The notes under the pieces: model-generated
Seen by the model: the letters and a program-made list of their open reading frames with translations, nothing else
What the model was told of the DNA's origin: nothing
Database searches by the model: none
Position numbers and translations under genes: made by a program
In this document: positions 1 through 7,383 of the stretch, piece after piece
Numbering within the stretch: position 1 is the stretch's first letter
Layout of the letters: each line of letters starts with the position of its first letter
Assembly (NCBI RefSeq): GCF_001017435.1
Contig: NZ_CP011371.1
Span: 496,001 to 560,000, forward strand
Length of the DNA: 64,000 nt
Source: Caldimonas brevitalea
GTDB taxonomy: Bacteria > Pseudomonadota > Gammaproteobacteria > Burkholderiales > Burkholderiaceae_C
Direction of reading: 5' to 3'

Positions 1-2164
1 CCGCCCGCAAGCGCAGTGCGTTGGCCACCACGCTGAGCGACGAGAGGCTCATCGCCAACGCGGCGATCATCGGCGACAACAGCCAGCCGGTCAGGGGATA
101 GAGCAAGCCCGCGGCGAGCGGCACGCCCAGGGCGTTGTACAGGAACGCGAACACCAAGTTCTGCCGCATGTTGGCCACGGTGCCTTGCGAGATCGCCCGG
201 GCGCGCGCAATGCCGCGCAGGTCGCCCTTGACCAGGGTGACCTGGGCGCTGTTCATCGCCACGTCCGTGCCCGTGCCCATCGCCACGCCCACATCGGCCT
301 TGGCCAGGGCCGGCGCGTCGTTGATGCCATCGCCTGCCATCCCGACCACACGTCCCTGGCGCTGAAAGCGGTCGACGAGCGCCAGCTTGTCGGCGGGCTT
401 GACCTCGCCGTGCACCTCGTCGATGCCGAGCAGCTGGGCGACCGACCGGGCGGTGGTCAGGCCGTCGCCGGTGGCCATCACCACGCGCATCCCGGCCTGG
501 TGCAGGCTCTGGACCGCCTCTGGGGTGCTCTGTTTGATCGGGTCGGAGACGGCCAGGATGCCGAGCAGGTAGCCTTCGCGGGCCAGGAACATGACACTGC
601 TGCCGCGCAGGCGCATCTCTTCAGCGGCCCCGCGCAGCGACGAGACGTCCACACCGTCCTGTTCCATCAGTGCCGTGTTGCCGAGCGCCACCCGCTGTCC
701 CTCGACCCGGCCGTGCACACCGATGCCGGTGGACGACTCGAAGTCGACTGCCGTGGTCAGCACGAGCTTGCGCGCACGTGCCGCGTCAACGATCGCTTGC
801 GCCAGCGGGTGCTCGCTGCCCTGGTCCAGGCTCGCCGCCAGGCGCAGCACCGCATCCTCGGAGTGTCCTGGTGCCGGGACCGCACGGTCGAACGCCGGCT
901 TGCCCTCGGTCAGCGTGCCCGTCTTGTCGACGATCATCGTGTCGACGCGCCGGAAGTGCTCGATCGCTGAGGCGTCACGGAACAGGATGCCCTGGGTCGC
1001 CGCCTTGCCGGTGGCCACCATGATGGACATCGGCGTGGCAAGACCCAGGGCGCACGGGCAGGCGATGATCAGCACCGACACCGCGTTGATCAGGCCGTAC
1101 TGCCAGCCCTGCTCGCCGGCGAGGAAACCCCAGGCGAAGAGCGAGATCAGGGCGATGCCGATGACCACCAGCACGAACCAGCCGGCAACCTGGTCGGCCA
1201 TGCGCTGCATCGGCGCCTTCGAGCGCTGGGCCTGCGCGACCATCTGCACAATCTGGGACAGCATGGTCTGCGACCCGACCCGCTCCGAACGCATCACGAG
1301 CGAGCCGGAGGTGTTGAGGGTGGCGCCGATGACCGTGTCGCCGGGCCGCTTGGTCACCGGAACGGGCTCGCCGGTCAGCATGGCCTCGTCGATGGCGCTC
1401 GTGCCTTCGAGCACGACACCGTCGACCGGCACCTTCTCGCCGGGGCGGATGCGCAGGCGATCGCCGACATGGACGTGGGTGAGCGGCACGTCCGCTTCGG
1501 TGCCGTCCGGCTCGATCCGCCGGGCGGTCTTGGGCGCCAGGCCGAGTAGCGACTTGATCGCCGCGGAGGTCTGCGAGCGCGCCCGCAGCTCCAGCATCTG
1601 CCCCAGCAGGGTCAGCGAGACGATGACCGCGGCTGCCTCGAAGTACACGCCGATGCGCCCGTGGGCCATGAAGCTGGCCGGGAACAGCTGCGGCGCGACG
1701 GTGGCGACGACGCTGTAGATGAAGGCAGCTCCCGTGCCGATGCCGATCAACGTCCACATGTTCGGGCTGCGATGCCGGAACGACTGCGCGCAGCGCGCGA
1801 AGAATGGCCAGCCGGCCCACAGGACGATCGGCAGCGAGAGCACCAGCTCCAGCCAGCTCTGCTTGAGCGGATCGATCCAGCCCAGCCGGTGCCCGGCCAT
1901 CGCCAGGACCGTGACCACCGCGGTCAGCGGCAGCGTCCACCAGAAGCGCCGGGAGAAGTCCCGCCGCTCCGAGTTGTCGTCGTCCGCCGTCGCCTCCGGG
2001 ATCAACGGCTCCAGCGTCATGCCGCACTTGGGGCAGTTGCCGGGCCGGTGCTGCCGCACCTCAGGATGCATCGGGCAGGTGTAGACCACGGCGCCGCCGG
2101 GCGCGGCTGGCAAAGGGTGGACGGGGTGTTGAGGGTGATCGTGTCGGTGTTGGTGTTGGTCCAT
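1..2164 (-). CDS. copA: Cu(I)-translocating P1B-type ATPase, C-terminal end cut by window edge
   Basis: Exports monovalent copper (possibly silver) from the cytoplasm at the expense of ATP. About 721 codons are visible from the ATG at 2164, which has GGAG about 9 bases upstream. The protein starts with a His-rich tail, then a heavy-metal-binding domain of the CPMHP...CPKCGM type (Cys30, Cys44, Cys47) in place of the usual HMA domain. The transmembrane metal site CPC is at 369-371, the phosphorylation motif DKTGTLT starts at Asp413, and a GDGIND hinge follows. The last visible residues are the usual ANALRLR end of this family, so only a few residues should be missing. It is the last gene of the copper operon, 177 bp after copZ. 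The CPC motif and the N-terminal domain match the CopA/SilP group rather than Zn/Cd pumps; Cu versus Ag preference cannot be read from the sequence. Confidence 0.95.
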   Translation of the reverse strand, partial: MDQHQHRHDHPQHPVHPLPAAPGGAVVYTCPMHPEVRQHRPGNCPKCGMTLEPLIPEATADDDNSERRDFSRRFWWTLPLTAVVTVLAMAGHRLGWIDPLKQSWLELVLSLPIVLWAGWPFFARCAQSFRHRSPNMWTLIGIGTGAAFIYSVVATVAPQLFPASFMAHGRIGVYFEAAAVIVSLTLLGQMLELRARSQTSAAIKSLLGLAPKTARRIEPDGTEADVPLTHVHVGDRLRIRPGEKVPVDGVVLEGTSAIDEAMLTGEPVPVTKRPGDTVIGATLNTSGSLVMRSERVGSQTMLSQIVQMVAQAQRSKAPMQRMADQVAGWFVLVVIGIALISLFAWGFLAGEQGWQYGLINAVSVLIIACPCALGLATPMSIMVATGKAATQGILFRDASAIEHFRRVDTMIVDKTGTLTEGKPAFDRAVPAPGHSEDAVLRLAASLDQGSEHPLAQAIVDAARARKLVLTTAVDFESSTGIGVHGRVEGQRVALGNTALMEQDGVDVSSLRGAAEEMRLRGSSVMFLAREGYLLGILAVSDPIKQSTPEAVQSLHQAGMRVVMATGDGLTTARSVAQLLGIDEVHGEVKPADKLALVDRFQRQGRVVGMAGDGINDAPALAKADVGVAMGTGTDVAMNSAQVTLVKGDLRGIARARAISQGTVANMRQNLVFAFLYNALGVPLAAGLLYPLTGWLLSPMIAALAMSLSSLSVVANALRLRA

Positions 2165-2341
2165 TCTTCTTCTCCGTGACCAGAAAGCCATGTGCTGGGC
2201 GAGCGCGGCCAACCCAAGGGGAAGAGCCGGCGGCGGCCTTCAGGGCCGGGCGCGGCTCGAAAAGGCAGTCGTAGCGGCATTCATGCCACCATGCTGCTGG
2301 AAGACTTTTCCGCGCCCTTGACCTCGATCAATCCATCAAGC

Positions 2342-2599
2342 TCAGTGGCAACTGCCGCAGCAGCCCCCGCCGGACTTGCGCGGCGCCCCGGCGCTTGCGG
2401 GAGCCTGGACCGGCGTGTAGCCGGCCTCTTCGATGGCCGCCTTGAACTCGGCCTCGTCGGCGGTCTTCGACTCGATCTGCACGCGCTTGTTGCCGAGGTC
2501 GACCGCGACCACCGCATCCCGGGCGGTCTGCTTGACCGCCTTGGTGATCGTGCTCACACAGTGGCCACAGGTCATGTCGTTCACTTCAAATTCAATCAT
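2342..2599 (-). CDS. copZ: CopZ-like copper chaperone (HMA domain)
   Basis: An 85-residue cytosolic metallochaperone with one HMA fold. It should carry Cu(I) to the ATPase encoded next. The metal loop MTCGHC sits at residues 9-14. The C-terminus is a Gly/Cys/His tail (GGGCCGSCH), an unusual extra thiol cluster that could add a second metal site. I chose the ATG at 2599 because the HMA fold begins there; an in-frame reading to 2791 gives only unrelated low-complexity residues. Two MerR-type operators lie in the 188-bp gap between this gene and the CusF-like gene, so it probably has its own copper-inducible promoter as well as read-through from upstream. Confidence 0.92.
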   Translation of the reverse strand: MIEFEVNDMTCGHCVSTITKAVKQTARDAVVAVDLGNKRVQIESKTADEAEFKAAIEEAGYTPVQAPASAGAPRKSGGGCCGSCH

Positions 2600-2649
2600 C
2601 ACGGCTTCCTTCATCAGCGGTCCGGGGTATCCGGTGACTGAACTTTGAA

Positions 2650-2670
2650 GCTTCCCACCATGGCAAAGTC
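2650..2670 (-). promoter_or_regulatory. CueR/MerR-type operator-promoter before copZ
   Basis: On the minus strand the sequence reads TGGACT, 19 bases, then CAAAGT, and the spacer contains the imperfect dyad TTGCCA-tgg-TGGGAAG. The 19-bp spacing and TTGCC...GGGAAGC arms match the CueR promoter architecture, which is known from copA promoters of Proteobacteria. It points towards copZ-copA. No cueR gene is in the window. This is a pattern match, not a computed score. Confidence 0.55.
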
Positions 2671-2720
2671 CAGTGGCCCACCGGAAAAACCCTAACCGCG
2701 GTCGGGAGCTGAGGCGACGC

Positions 2721-2745
2721 TTGACCTTCCCACGGGGGCAAGGTG
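2721..2745. promoter_or_regulatory. Second CueR/MerR-type dyad
   Basis: The arms ACCTTCCC and GGGCAAGGT (2724-2744) are the strongest CueR-like match in the window. On the plus strand a TTGACC -35-like hexamer precedes it, but that orientation would read antisense into the CusF-like gene. On the minus strand the 19-bp spacing is TGCACC...AAGCGT, directed at copZ. Either it is a second, weaker copZ promoter or a regulator-binding site that assists the one at 2650-2670. Confidence 0.5.
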
Positions 2746-2787
2746 CAGACAGAGCGGCCACCCGAACCAGACCGTGAAGCGCCGGCG

Positions 2788-3138
2788 TCACTGAACCAGC
2801 TGCAGCTCCGTGACCACGAAGGCGCTGTTGGACTTTTCAGCCGCGAAACGCACCTTGTCGCCGACCTTGACCTTGTCCAACAACGACGGGTCCTTCACCT
2901 GGAAGACCATCGTCATGCCCGGCATCGACAGGTTCTTGATCTCGCCGTGCTTCAAGGTGAGCTTCTTGTTCGCCGTGTCGACCTTGCGAACCTCGCCCTC
3001 GACCAGGTCGGCTGTTGTCGTCGAAGCCGTGGTGGCATGGGTGTGACCGCTGCTGGCGGCCGGTTGCACGGAGAACGCCGCGGTGCTGGCCATCAGCGAG
3101 ACGGCGGCCAGCAGGGCAAGCAGAGACTTGTTGTTCAT
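2788..3138 (-). CDS. CusF-like periplasmic copper-binding protein
   Basis: A 116-residue secreted copper chaperone. Residues 1-23 form a signal peptide. A Thr/Ala-rich linker follows, then the small OB-fold of the CusF family. The Cu(I) site is visible as His in LTLKHGEI followed by SMPGMTMVF: the His and the two Met of MTM match the CusF ligands, but the Trp that caps copper in E. coli CusF (NWPEMTM) is replaced by Met. That substitution should give a more exposed, all-thioether/His site. It lies between the multicopper oxidase and copZ, as expected for a protein that hands periplasmic copper to an oxidase or efflux channel. Confidence 0.9.
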   Translation of the reverse strand: MNNKSLLALLAAVSLMASTAAFSVQPAASSGHTHATTASTTTADLVEGEVRKVDTANKKLTLKHGEIKNLSMPGMTMVFQVKDPSLLDKVKVGDKVRFAAEKSNSAFVVTELQLVQ

Positions 3139-3226
3139 GGAAATGCTCCTTCCTGGTTGAGCGGAGGTACGACGGGTACGTGTGGGTGCCGCCGTTGGTT
3201 GGGCTGGATCGGACGCAGGGCGGGTG

Positions 3227-4645
3227 TCAGTGCCCGTGGCCGCCGCCTCGGCCGTTGGGTTTGCGCACGCGCATCTCGACGTGCTGGGCCGGCTTGCGCG
3301 CCAGTGCCATCGACTGGCCCCCGGCCGTGAAGGACCGGGCGGGCTCGGGCAGCCTGCCGGTGAACTCGTAGGCCACCTCGCCCGGCGGGTGCTGGTACCA
3401 GCCCGGGTCTTTAAAGTCGCCTCGCTTCTGGTTCGCGCGCACCTTCATCACCGTGAACATGCCGCCCATTTCAACCGGGCCGAACGGGCCTTGGCCGGTC
3501 ATCATCGGCAGCGTGTTGTCGGGGATGGGCATCTCCATCTCGGCCATGTCCGCCATGCCGCGCTCGCCCATCACCATGTAGTCGGGGATCAGCTTTTGGA
3601 CCTGCTTGGCGATCCCCGTGTGGTCCACCCCGATCATCGTCGGCAGGTCGTGGCCCATCGCGTTCATCGTGTGGTGGCTCTTGTGGCAGTGGAAGGCCCA
3701 GTCGCCCGGCTCGTCGGCGAGGAACTCCACCGCCCGCATCTGGCCGACCGCCACGTCGGTCGTCACCTCGTTCCAGCGCGCGCTCTCGCGCGTCCAGCCG
3801 CCGTCGGTGCCGGTCACGACGAACTCGTAGCCGTGCAAGTGGATCGGGTGGTTGGTCATCGTCAGGTTGCCGATGCGGATGCGCACCCGTTCGCCCAGTC
3901 GCGCCACCATCGAGTCAATGCCGGGGAAGACCCGCGAGTTGAAGGTCCACAGGTTGAAGTCGGTCATCTCGCTCACGCGCGGCGTGAAGCTCCCCGGCTC
4001 GATGTCGAACGCGGTGATGATGAAGCCATAGTCGCGGTCGACCGCCATGAACTTCGGATCCTTCGGGTGTGCGATGAACATCCCGTACATGCCCATCGCC
4101 ATTTGGACCATCTCGTCGGCGTGCGGGTGGTATTTGAAGGTCCCGCTGCGGCGCACGACGAACTCGTAGACGTAGGTCTTGCCCGGCGGGATGTGCGGCT
4201 GCGTGAGGCCGCCGACGCCGTCCATGCCGTTGGGCAGGCGCAGGCCGTGCCAATGGACGGTGGTGTGCTCGGGCAGGCGGTTGGTCACGAAGATGCGCAC
4301 CCGGTCGCCTTCCACCGCTTCGATGGTGGGGCCGGGCGAGGTGCCGTTGTAGCCCCACAGGTGGGCCTTCATGCCGGGCGCAAACTCGCGCACCACCGGC
4401 TCGGCCACCAGGTGGAACTCCTTGACGCCGTTGTTCATGCGCCAGGGCAGGCTCCAGCCGTTGAGCGTGACCATGGGGTTGTAGGGCCGCCCGGTGTCGG
4501 GCCGCAGCGGCGGTGCGGTCAGCGGACTGGTCTGGAGGACCGGTTCGGGCAAGGCCGCCATCGCGACCTTGCTCACCGTGGAGGCCGCGACCGCGGCACC
4601 CGCTGCAGCGGTACCGGTCAGGAAGCGGCGTCGACTGGTTGTCAT
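3227..4645 (-). CDS. Tat-exported multicopper oxidase (copper resistance type)
   Basis: A 472-residue periplasmic oxidase expected to convert toxic Cu(I) to Cu(II). The ATG at 4645 opens a twin-arginine signal (TSRRRFLTGTAAAG). The copper ligands occur as HWHG (131-134), HPH (173-175), HPIHLHG (266-272) and HCHKSHHTMNAM (319-330), which together supply the type 1 site and the trinuclear cluster. Met-rich stretches follow around residues 340-390 (repeated M-E-M and M-M motifs), as in enzymes that bind Cu(I) substrate. The C-terminus ends in His/Gly. A longer in-frame start (4828) would add a low-complexity leader that overlaps the TolC-type gene, so it is rejected. GGAG precedes the chosen start. 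A copper-tolerance role is inferred from family and neighbours. Confidence 0.93.
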   Translation of the reverse strand: MTTSRRRFLTGTAAAGAAVAASTVSKVAMAALPEPVLQTSPLTAPPLRPDTGRPYNPMVTLNGWSLPWRMNNGVKEFHLVAEPVVREFAPGMKAHLWGYNGTSPGPTIEAVEGDRVRIFVTNRLPEHTTVHWHGLRLPNGMDGVGGLTQPHIPPGKTYVYEFVVRRSGTFKYHPHADEMVQMAMGMYGMFIAHPKDPKFMAVDRDYGFIITAFDIEPGSFTPRVSEMTDFNLWTFNSRVFPGIDSMVARLGERVRIRIGNLTMTNHPIHLHGYEFVVTGTDGGWTRESARWNEVTTDVAVGQMRAVEFLADEPGDWAFHCHKSHHTMNAMGHDLPTMIGVDHTGIAKQVQKLIPDYMVMGERGMADMAEMEMPIPDNTLPMMTGQGPFGPVEMGGMFTVMKVRANQKRGDFKDPGWYQHPPGEVAYEFTGRLPEPARSFTAGGQSMALARKPAQHVEMRVRKPNGRGGGHGH

Positions 4646-4667
4646 GGGAGGTACTCCGTCTAGGGGG

Positions 4668-6110
4668 TCAATGGCCGCCATCGGCGCCGCCGCCGGAGGC
4701 CGCAGGGGCCGCCTGCATCGACACGGCGCCGGTGGGTGTGCCGATGAGGGCCGCCTGCAAGGCGGCGTCGGCCAGCCAGAAATCGCGTAGCGCTTCGATC
4801 GCCTGTACGACGCTGCCGACTTGCTCACGGGCGTCGGCGAGCAGTTCGAACACGCCGATCAGCATGCCGTTGTAGCGAAGCAGGTTTTCGTCGGCGATCG
4901 TCTTGCGCAGCGGCACCACCTCTTCCAGGTAGTGCTTGGCCACGTCGTAAGTGGTGCGGTAGGCGGCGTAGTGCTCGCGCACCTGTGAACTGGCTTCCAC
5001 GCCGATCTGGGCTGTGCGGTTCAGTGCGGCCATGTAAGTCGCCTGCGAGCGTGCACGGCTGGCGTCGCCGAAGTCGAACATCGGCAGCGGCAGCTCCAGC
5101 TCGTAGCCCTTTTGGGGCGGCTCGCCGGTCTCGCTGTTGCGCACGGCGGCGACGTGCAAACCGTTGACGAAACTCGTCACCCGGCTGAGCCCCTGGTCGC
5201 GTGCCGTGAACTCCAGGTCGGCGCGCGCGAGGCGGACATCGAGCCGCTGGTCGAGCGCCTGCTGTGCGATGTCGGCTTCCTGCTTCGGCAACTTCGGCAG
5301 GTCGGGCAGCCGGTCGGGCAGCGTCAAACGCCGCGCCTGTGCCTCATTCAGCCCGAGCGAGCGCACCAGCGCTTCGCGGCTGCTTTGCGCTACGTGTCGT
5401 GCACGGGCCAGCTGCGCGACGGCATCGGCCGCGAACGCTTGTTCACGGGCGCGTTGCAGCCGGTTGAAATTGCCCACCGACTGCATCCTGCGGGCCAGTT
5501 CGGCACTGGCATCGGCCGTCTGCTTGACCTGCTCGAAGTACTGCAGCGACTGCTGCGCGGCCACGGCCCGGACCCAGTTCTGCCGCGCGGCGATGGCCGA
5601 CTGCACCACGTCGCTGGCCAGCCGCAGCTGAATTTGCTGCTGCTGAAAATCCGCCCTGCGCTGCCGCGCGGGCAGCAGCAGGAAGTCGAACACCGAGATG
5701 CCGAGCATGCGACCGATGTCGAGCTCGGTCTCCCCACCTTCTCGCCGTACCAGGCGCTCGAAGGTGAAGATCGGGTTGGGCAGCCGGGCGGACTGGGTCG
5801 CGCCGGCCGAGGCGGCAGCGCCTTCGAACAGCGCCGCCTGCAGCGCCGGGCTGTGCGCGAGTGCCAGCCGTACCGCAGCGTCGGCCGTGAGCGGCTGGGC
5901 GAGCGTCGCATCGACGTCGGCCTGCGCCTGGCGGCGGGCCTCGTCGCTGCTGAGCCACTTCACCTCCGCGCCGAGACGGTCCTGGGTCAGGCGCTGGACG
6001 CCCTGGAAATTCTGGTCGATCGCCGTGCTGGCGCAGCCGGCGAGCAGCAGCGCCGCGGTCACCGCGGCCAGGGCGGTGAGCCGAGGGCGTGGTGCAGCCC
6101 TGAAGGTCAT
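4668..6110 (-). CDS. TolC-family outer-membrane efflux lipoprotein
   Basis: 480 residues with a lipoprotein signal (LLLAGC, lipidated Cys at about residue 25) and two OEP repeats rich in long helices and coiled coil. It should form the trimeric outer-membrane channel of the copper-export route. The second half contains the DQGLSRVTSF...GYELELPLPMFDFG segment, the usual beta-strand signature before the second helical hairpin. No RND pump or membrane-fusion gene is beside it, which is unusual for a CusC-like channel. It may work with a pump encoded elsewhere, or with the small proteins upstream. The stop is 22 bp from the oxidase start. Confidence 0.88.
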   Translation of the reverse strand: MTFRAAPRPRLTALAAVTAALLLAGCASTAIDQNFQGVQRLTQDRLGAEVKWLSSDEARRQAQADVDATLAQPLTADAAVRLALAHSPALQAALFEGAAASAGATQSARLPNPIFTFERLVRREGGETELDIGRMLGISVFDFLLLPARQRRADFQQQQIQLRLASDVVQSAIAARQNWVRAVAAQQSLQYFEQVKQTADASAELARRMQSVGNFNRLQRAREQAFAADAVAQLARARHVAQSSREALVRSLGLNEAQARRLTLPDRLPDLPKLPKQEADIAQQALDQRLDVRLARADLEFTARDQGLSRVTSFVNGLHVAAVRNSETGEPPQKGYELELPLPMFDFGDASRARSQATYMAALNRTAQIGVEASSQVREHYAAYRTTYDVAKHYLEEVVPLRKTIADENLLRYNGMLIGVFELLADAREQVGSVVQAIEALRDFWLADAALQAALIGTPTGAVSMQAAPAASGGGADGGH

Positions 6111-6120
6111 GCGGGACTCC

Positions 6121-6579
6121 TCAATGATGTTGCGCAGGGCCGGTGGGTGCCTCGGGCCGCGATGCGGCCGGCGCTGGGGACGGCTTCGGTGCCGTCTTCG
6201 GCGGGCGGGTCATCTCGGTCTGACCCAAGGGCTTCTCGGCGTTCGCGGTGCCGGCGCGCGGCGGCGTGGGGCCGGACGAGGGCGGCGCGCCGCCGTGGCC
6301 CGCATGCCCGCCACCGGCCTGCTCGCCCACCGCCTCTGCGGCGTAGGTCCGCCAGCCGCCGATGCGACCGACGTGGTCGTTGGCCTCTTTCCAGGGCACC
6401 ACCTGTTCATCGGCATAACGGCGGTAGCCCTCGAACGCGGAGCGATAGGTGGCGCCGCCCGGCTGCGTGGCGGGCGCCGAAGCTGCGGGGCGCGTCGGGG
6501 CGGCGGAGGGTTGGGCGTGCGCGGCCGGCAGGGCCGCGCCGAGCATGCCGGCCAGGCAGGCGGATTTCCAGAGGGACAT
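6121..6579 (-). CDS. Secreted His/Pro-rich protein of the copper operon
   Basis: 152 residues from the ATG at 6579 (GAGG 5 bases upstream); an upstream in-frame start at 6615 has no signal sequence. Residues 1-22 form a signal peptide ending AHA. The middle holds a conserved-looking block (YRSAFEGYRRY, VPWKEANDHVGRIGGW) also seen in small proteins of other betaproteobacterial copper clusters, flanked by Ala/Pro-rich linkers and a GGGHAGHGG metal-binding-like run. It ends in QHH. Function unknown; a periplasmic copper buffer is an inference. The stop lies 10 bp before the TolC-type start, consistent with one transcript. Confidence 0.7.
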   Translation of the reverse strand: MSLWKSACLAGMLGAALPAAHAQPSAAPTRPAASAPATQPGGATYRSAFEGYRRYADEQVVPWKEANDHVGRIGGWRTYAAEAVGEQAGGGHAGHGGAPPSSGPTPPRAGTANAEKPLGQTEMTRPPKTAPKPSPAPAASRPEAPTGPAQHH

Positions 6580-6700
6580 GAGATCCTCGCGAGACGTGAG
6601 GCGGCGGGCGCGCACGAAGCGCGCCTCGACGCCAGCGAAGTCGTCTATGGCGCCGCCTCAGGACGCGGCAAGGCGTCCACCGAGGCGCACCACGGCGGTG

Positions 6701-7165
6701 TCAGGCGAGGAAGGTTCGGGGTGGCCGCTCAGGGCCGTCGGTCATGAAGACCACAGCGTGCGACTCAGAGGTCGGATGTAGGCTGTCGACCGCGGGCGGC
6801 GGATCGATGGCGGTGGCAGATACCGGCAAGGCGGCGGGGGCGCAGCAGAAGGCGCAAACGCTGCACTTCGACGCGGTCGCCTGATGTGGATCGGCATCCG
6901 GGTGGGCGTCGGCCGAGGCGAGTTGAGGGGCGTCTGGGGCGGCACGGGTGTCTGCGGTAGGCCCATGCAGGTGCTGCTGGCTGTGGCCGTGCTCGACGTG
7001 GCCGTCGGCGGCGTCATGAGGGTCAGCGGCGGTTGCCTGAGAGAAAACAAGCGCCGTGCCGTGGTGCTGCGGCCCGCAGGCGATCATGGTCGCCGCCACC
7101 GCTCCCTGGAACGGCAGCGCGACGGCAAGCACCCACAACAAAACGGACCGTACAACACGCCACAT
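6701..7165 (-). CDS. Small secreted Cys/His-rich protein (DUF2946-like), first gene of the copper operon
   Basis: 154 residues from the ATG at 7165. A signal peptide or anchor (residues 1-25) is followed by a His/Asp-rich stretch with many H-x-H pairs, then a CSVCAFCC thiol cluster and a C-terminal ERPPR motif. This layout resembles DUF2946/CopL-like proteins of copper clusters, but the match is by eye and weak. The His runs and Cys cluster suggest metal binding in the periplasm. It opens the operon, so the main promoter should lie in 7166-7383, which it shares with the divergent diguanylate cyclase. I found no CusR/CopR box there. Confidence 0.65.
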   Translation of the reverse strand: MWRVVRSVLLWVLAVALPFQGAVAATMIACGPQHHGTALVFSQATAADPHDAADGHVEHGHSQQHLHGPTADTRAAPDAPQLASADAHPDADPHQATASKCSVCAFCCAPAALPVSATAIDPPPAVDSLHPTSESHAVVFMTDGPERPPRTFLA

Positions 7166-7383
7166 GACCGAGAGTCTATGAGATGTTGTCCATTGGCGAT
7201 ATTTCCGATGTGAAATCAGGGGCCGACCGGCTGTGGTAGCCACCTGCGGCACCGAGCGGCAGGCCAGACCTGTCAGCGCGCGCCACCGGCGCTCGGCACA
7301 GATGCCAGGCCGCTCCCGGCTATTTCCGGGGAATGGGAGAATCGACGCGCGGTACTCTGACGGGTTCGTCCGATTTGTCCGTC

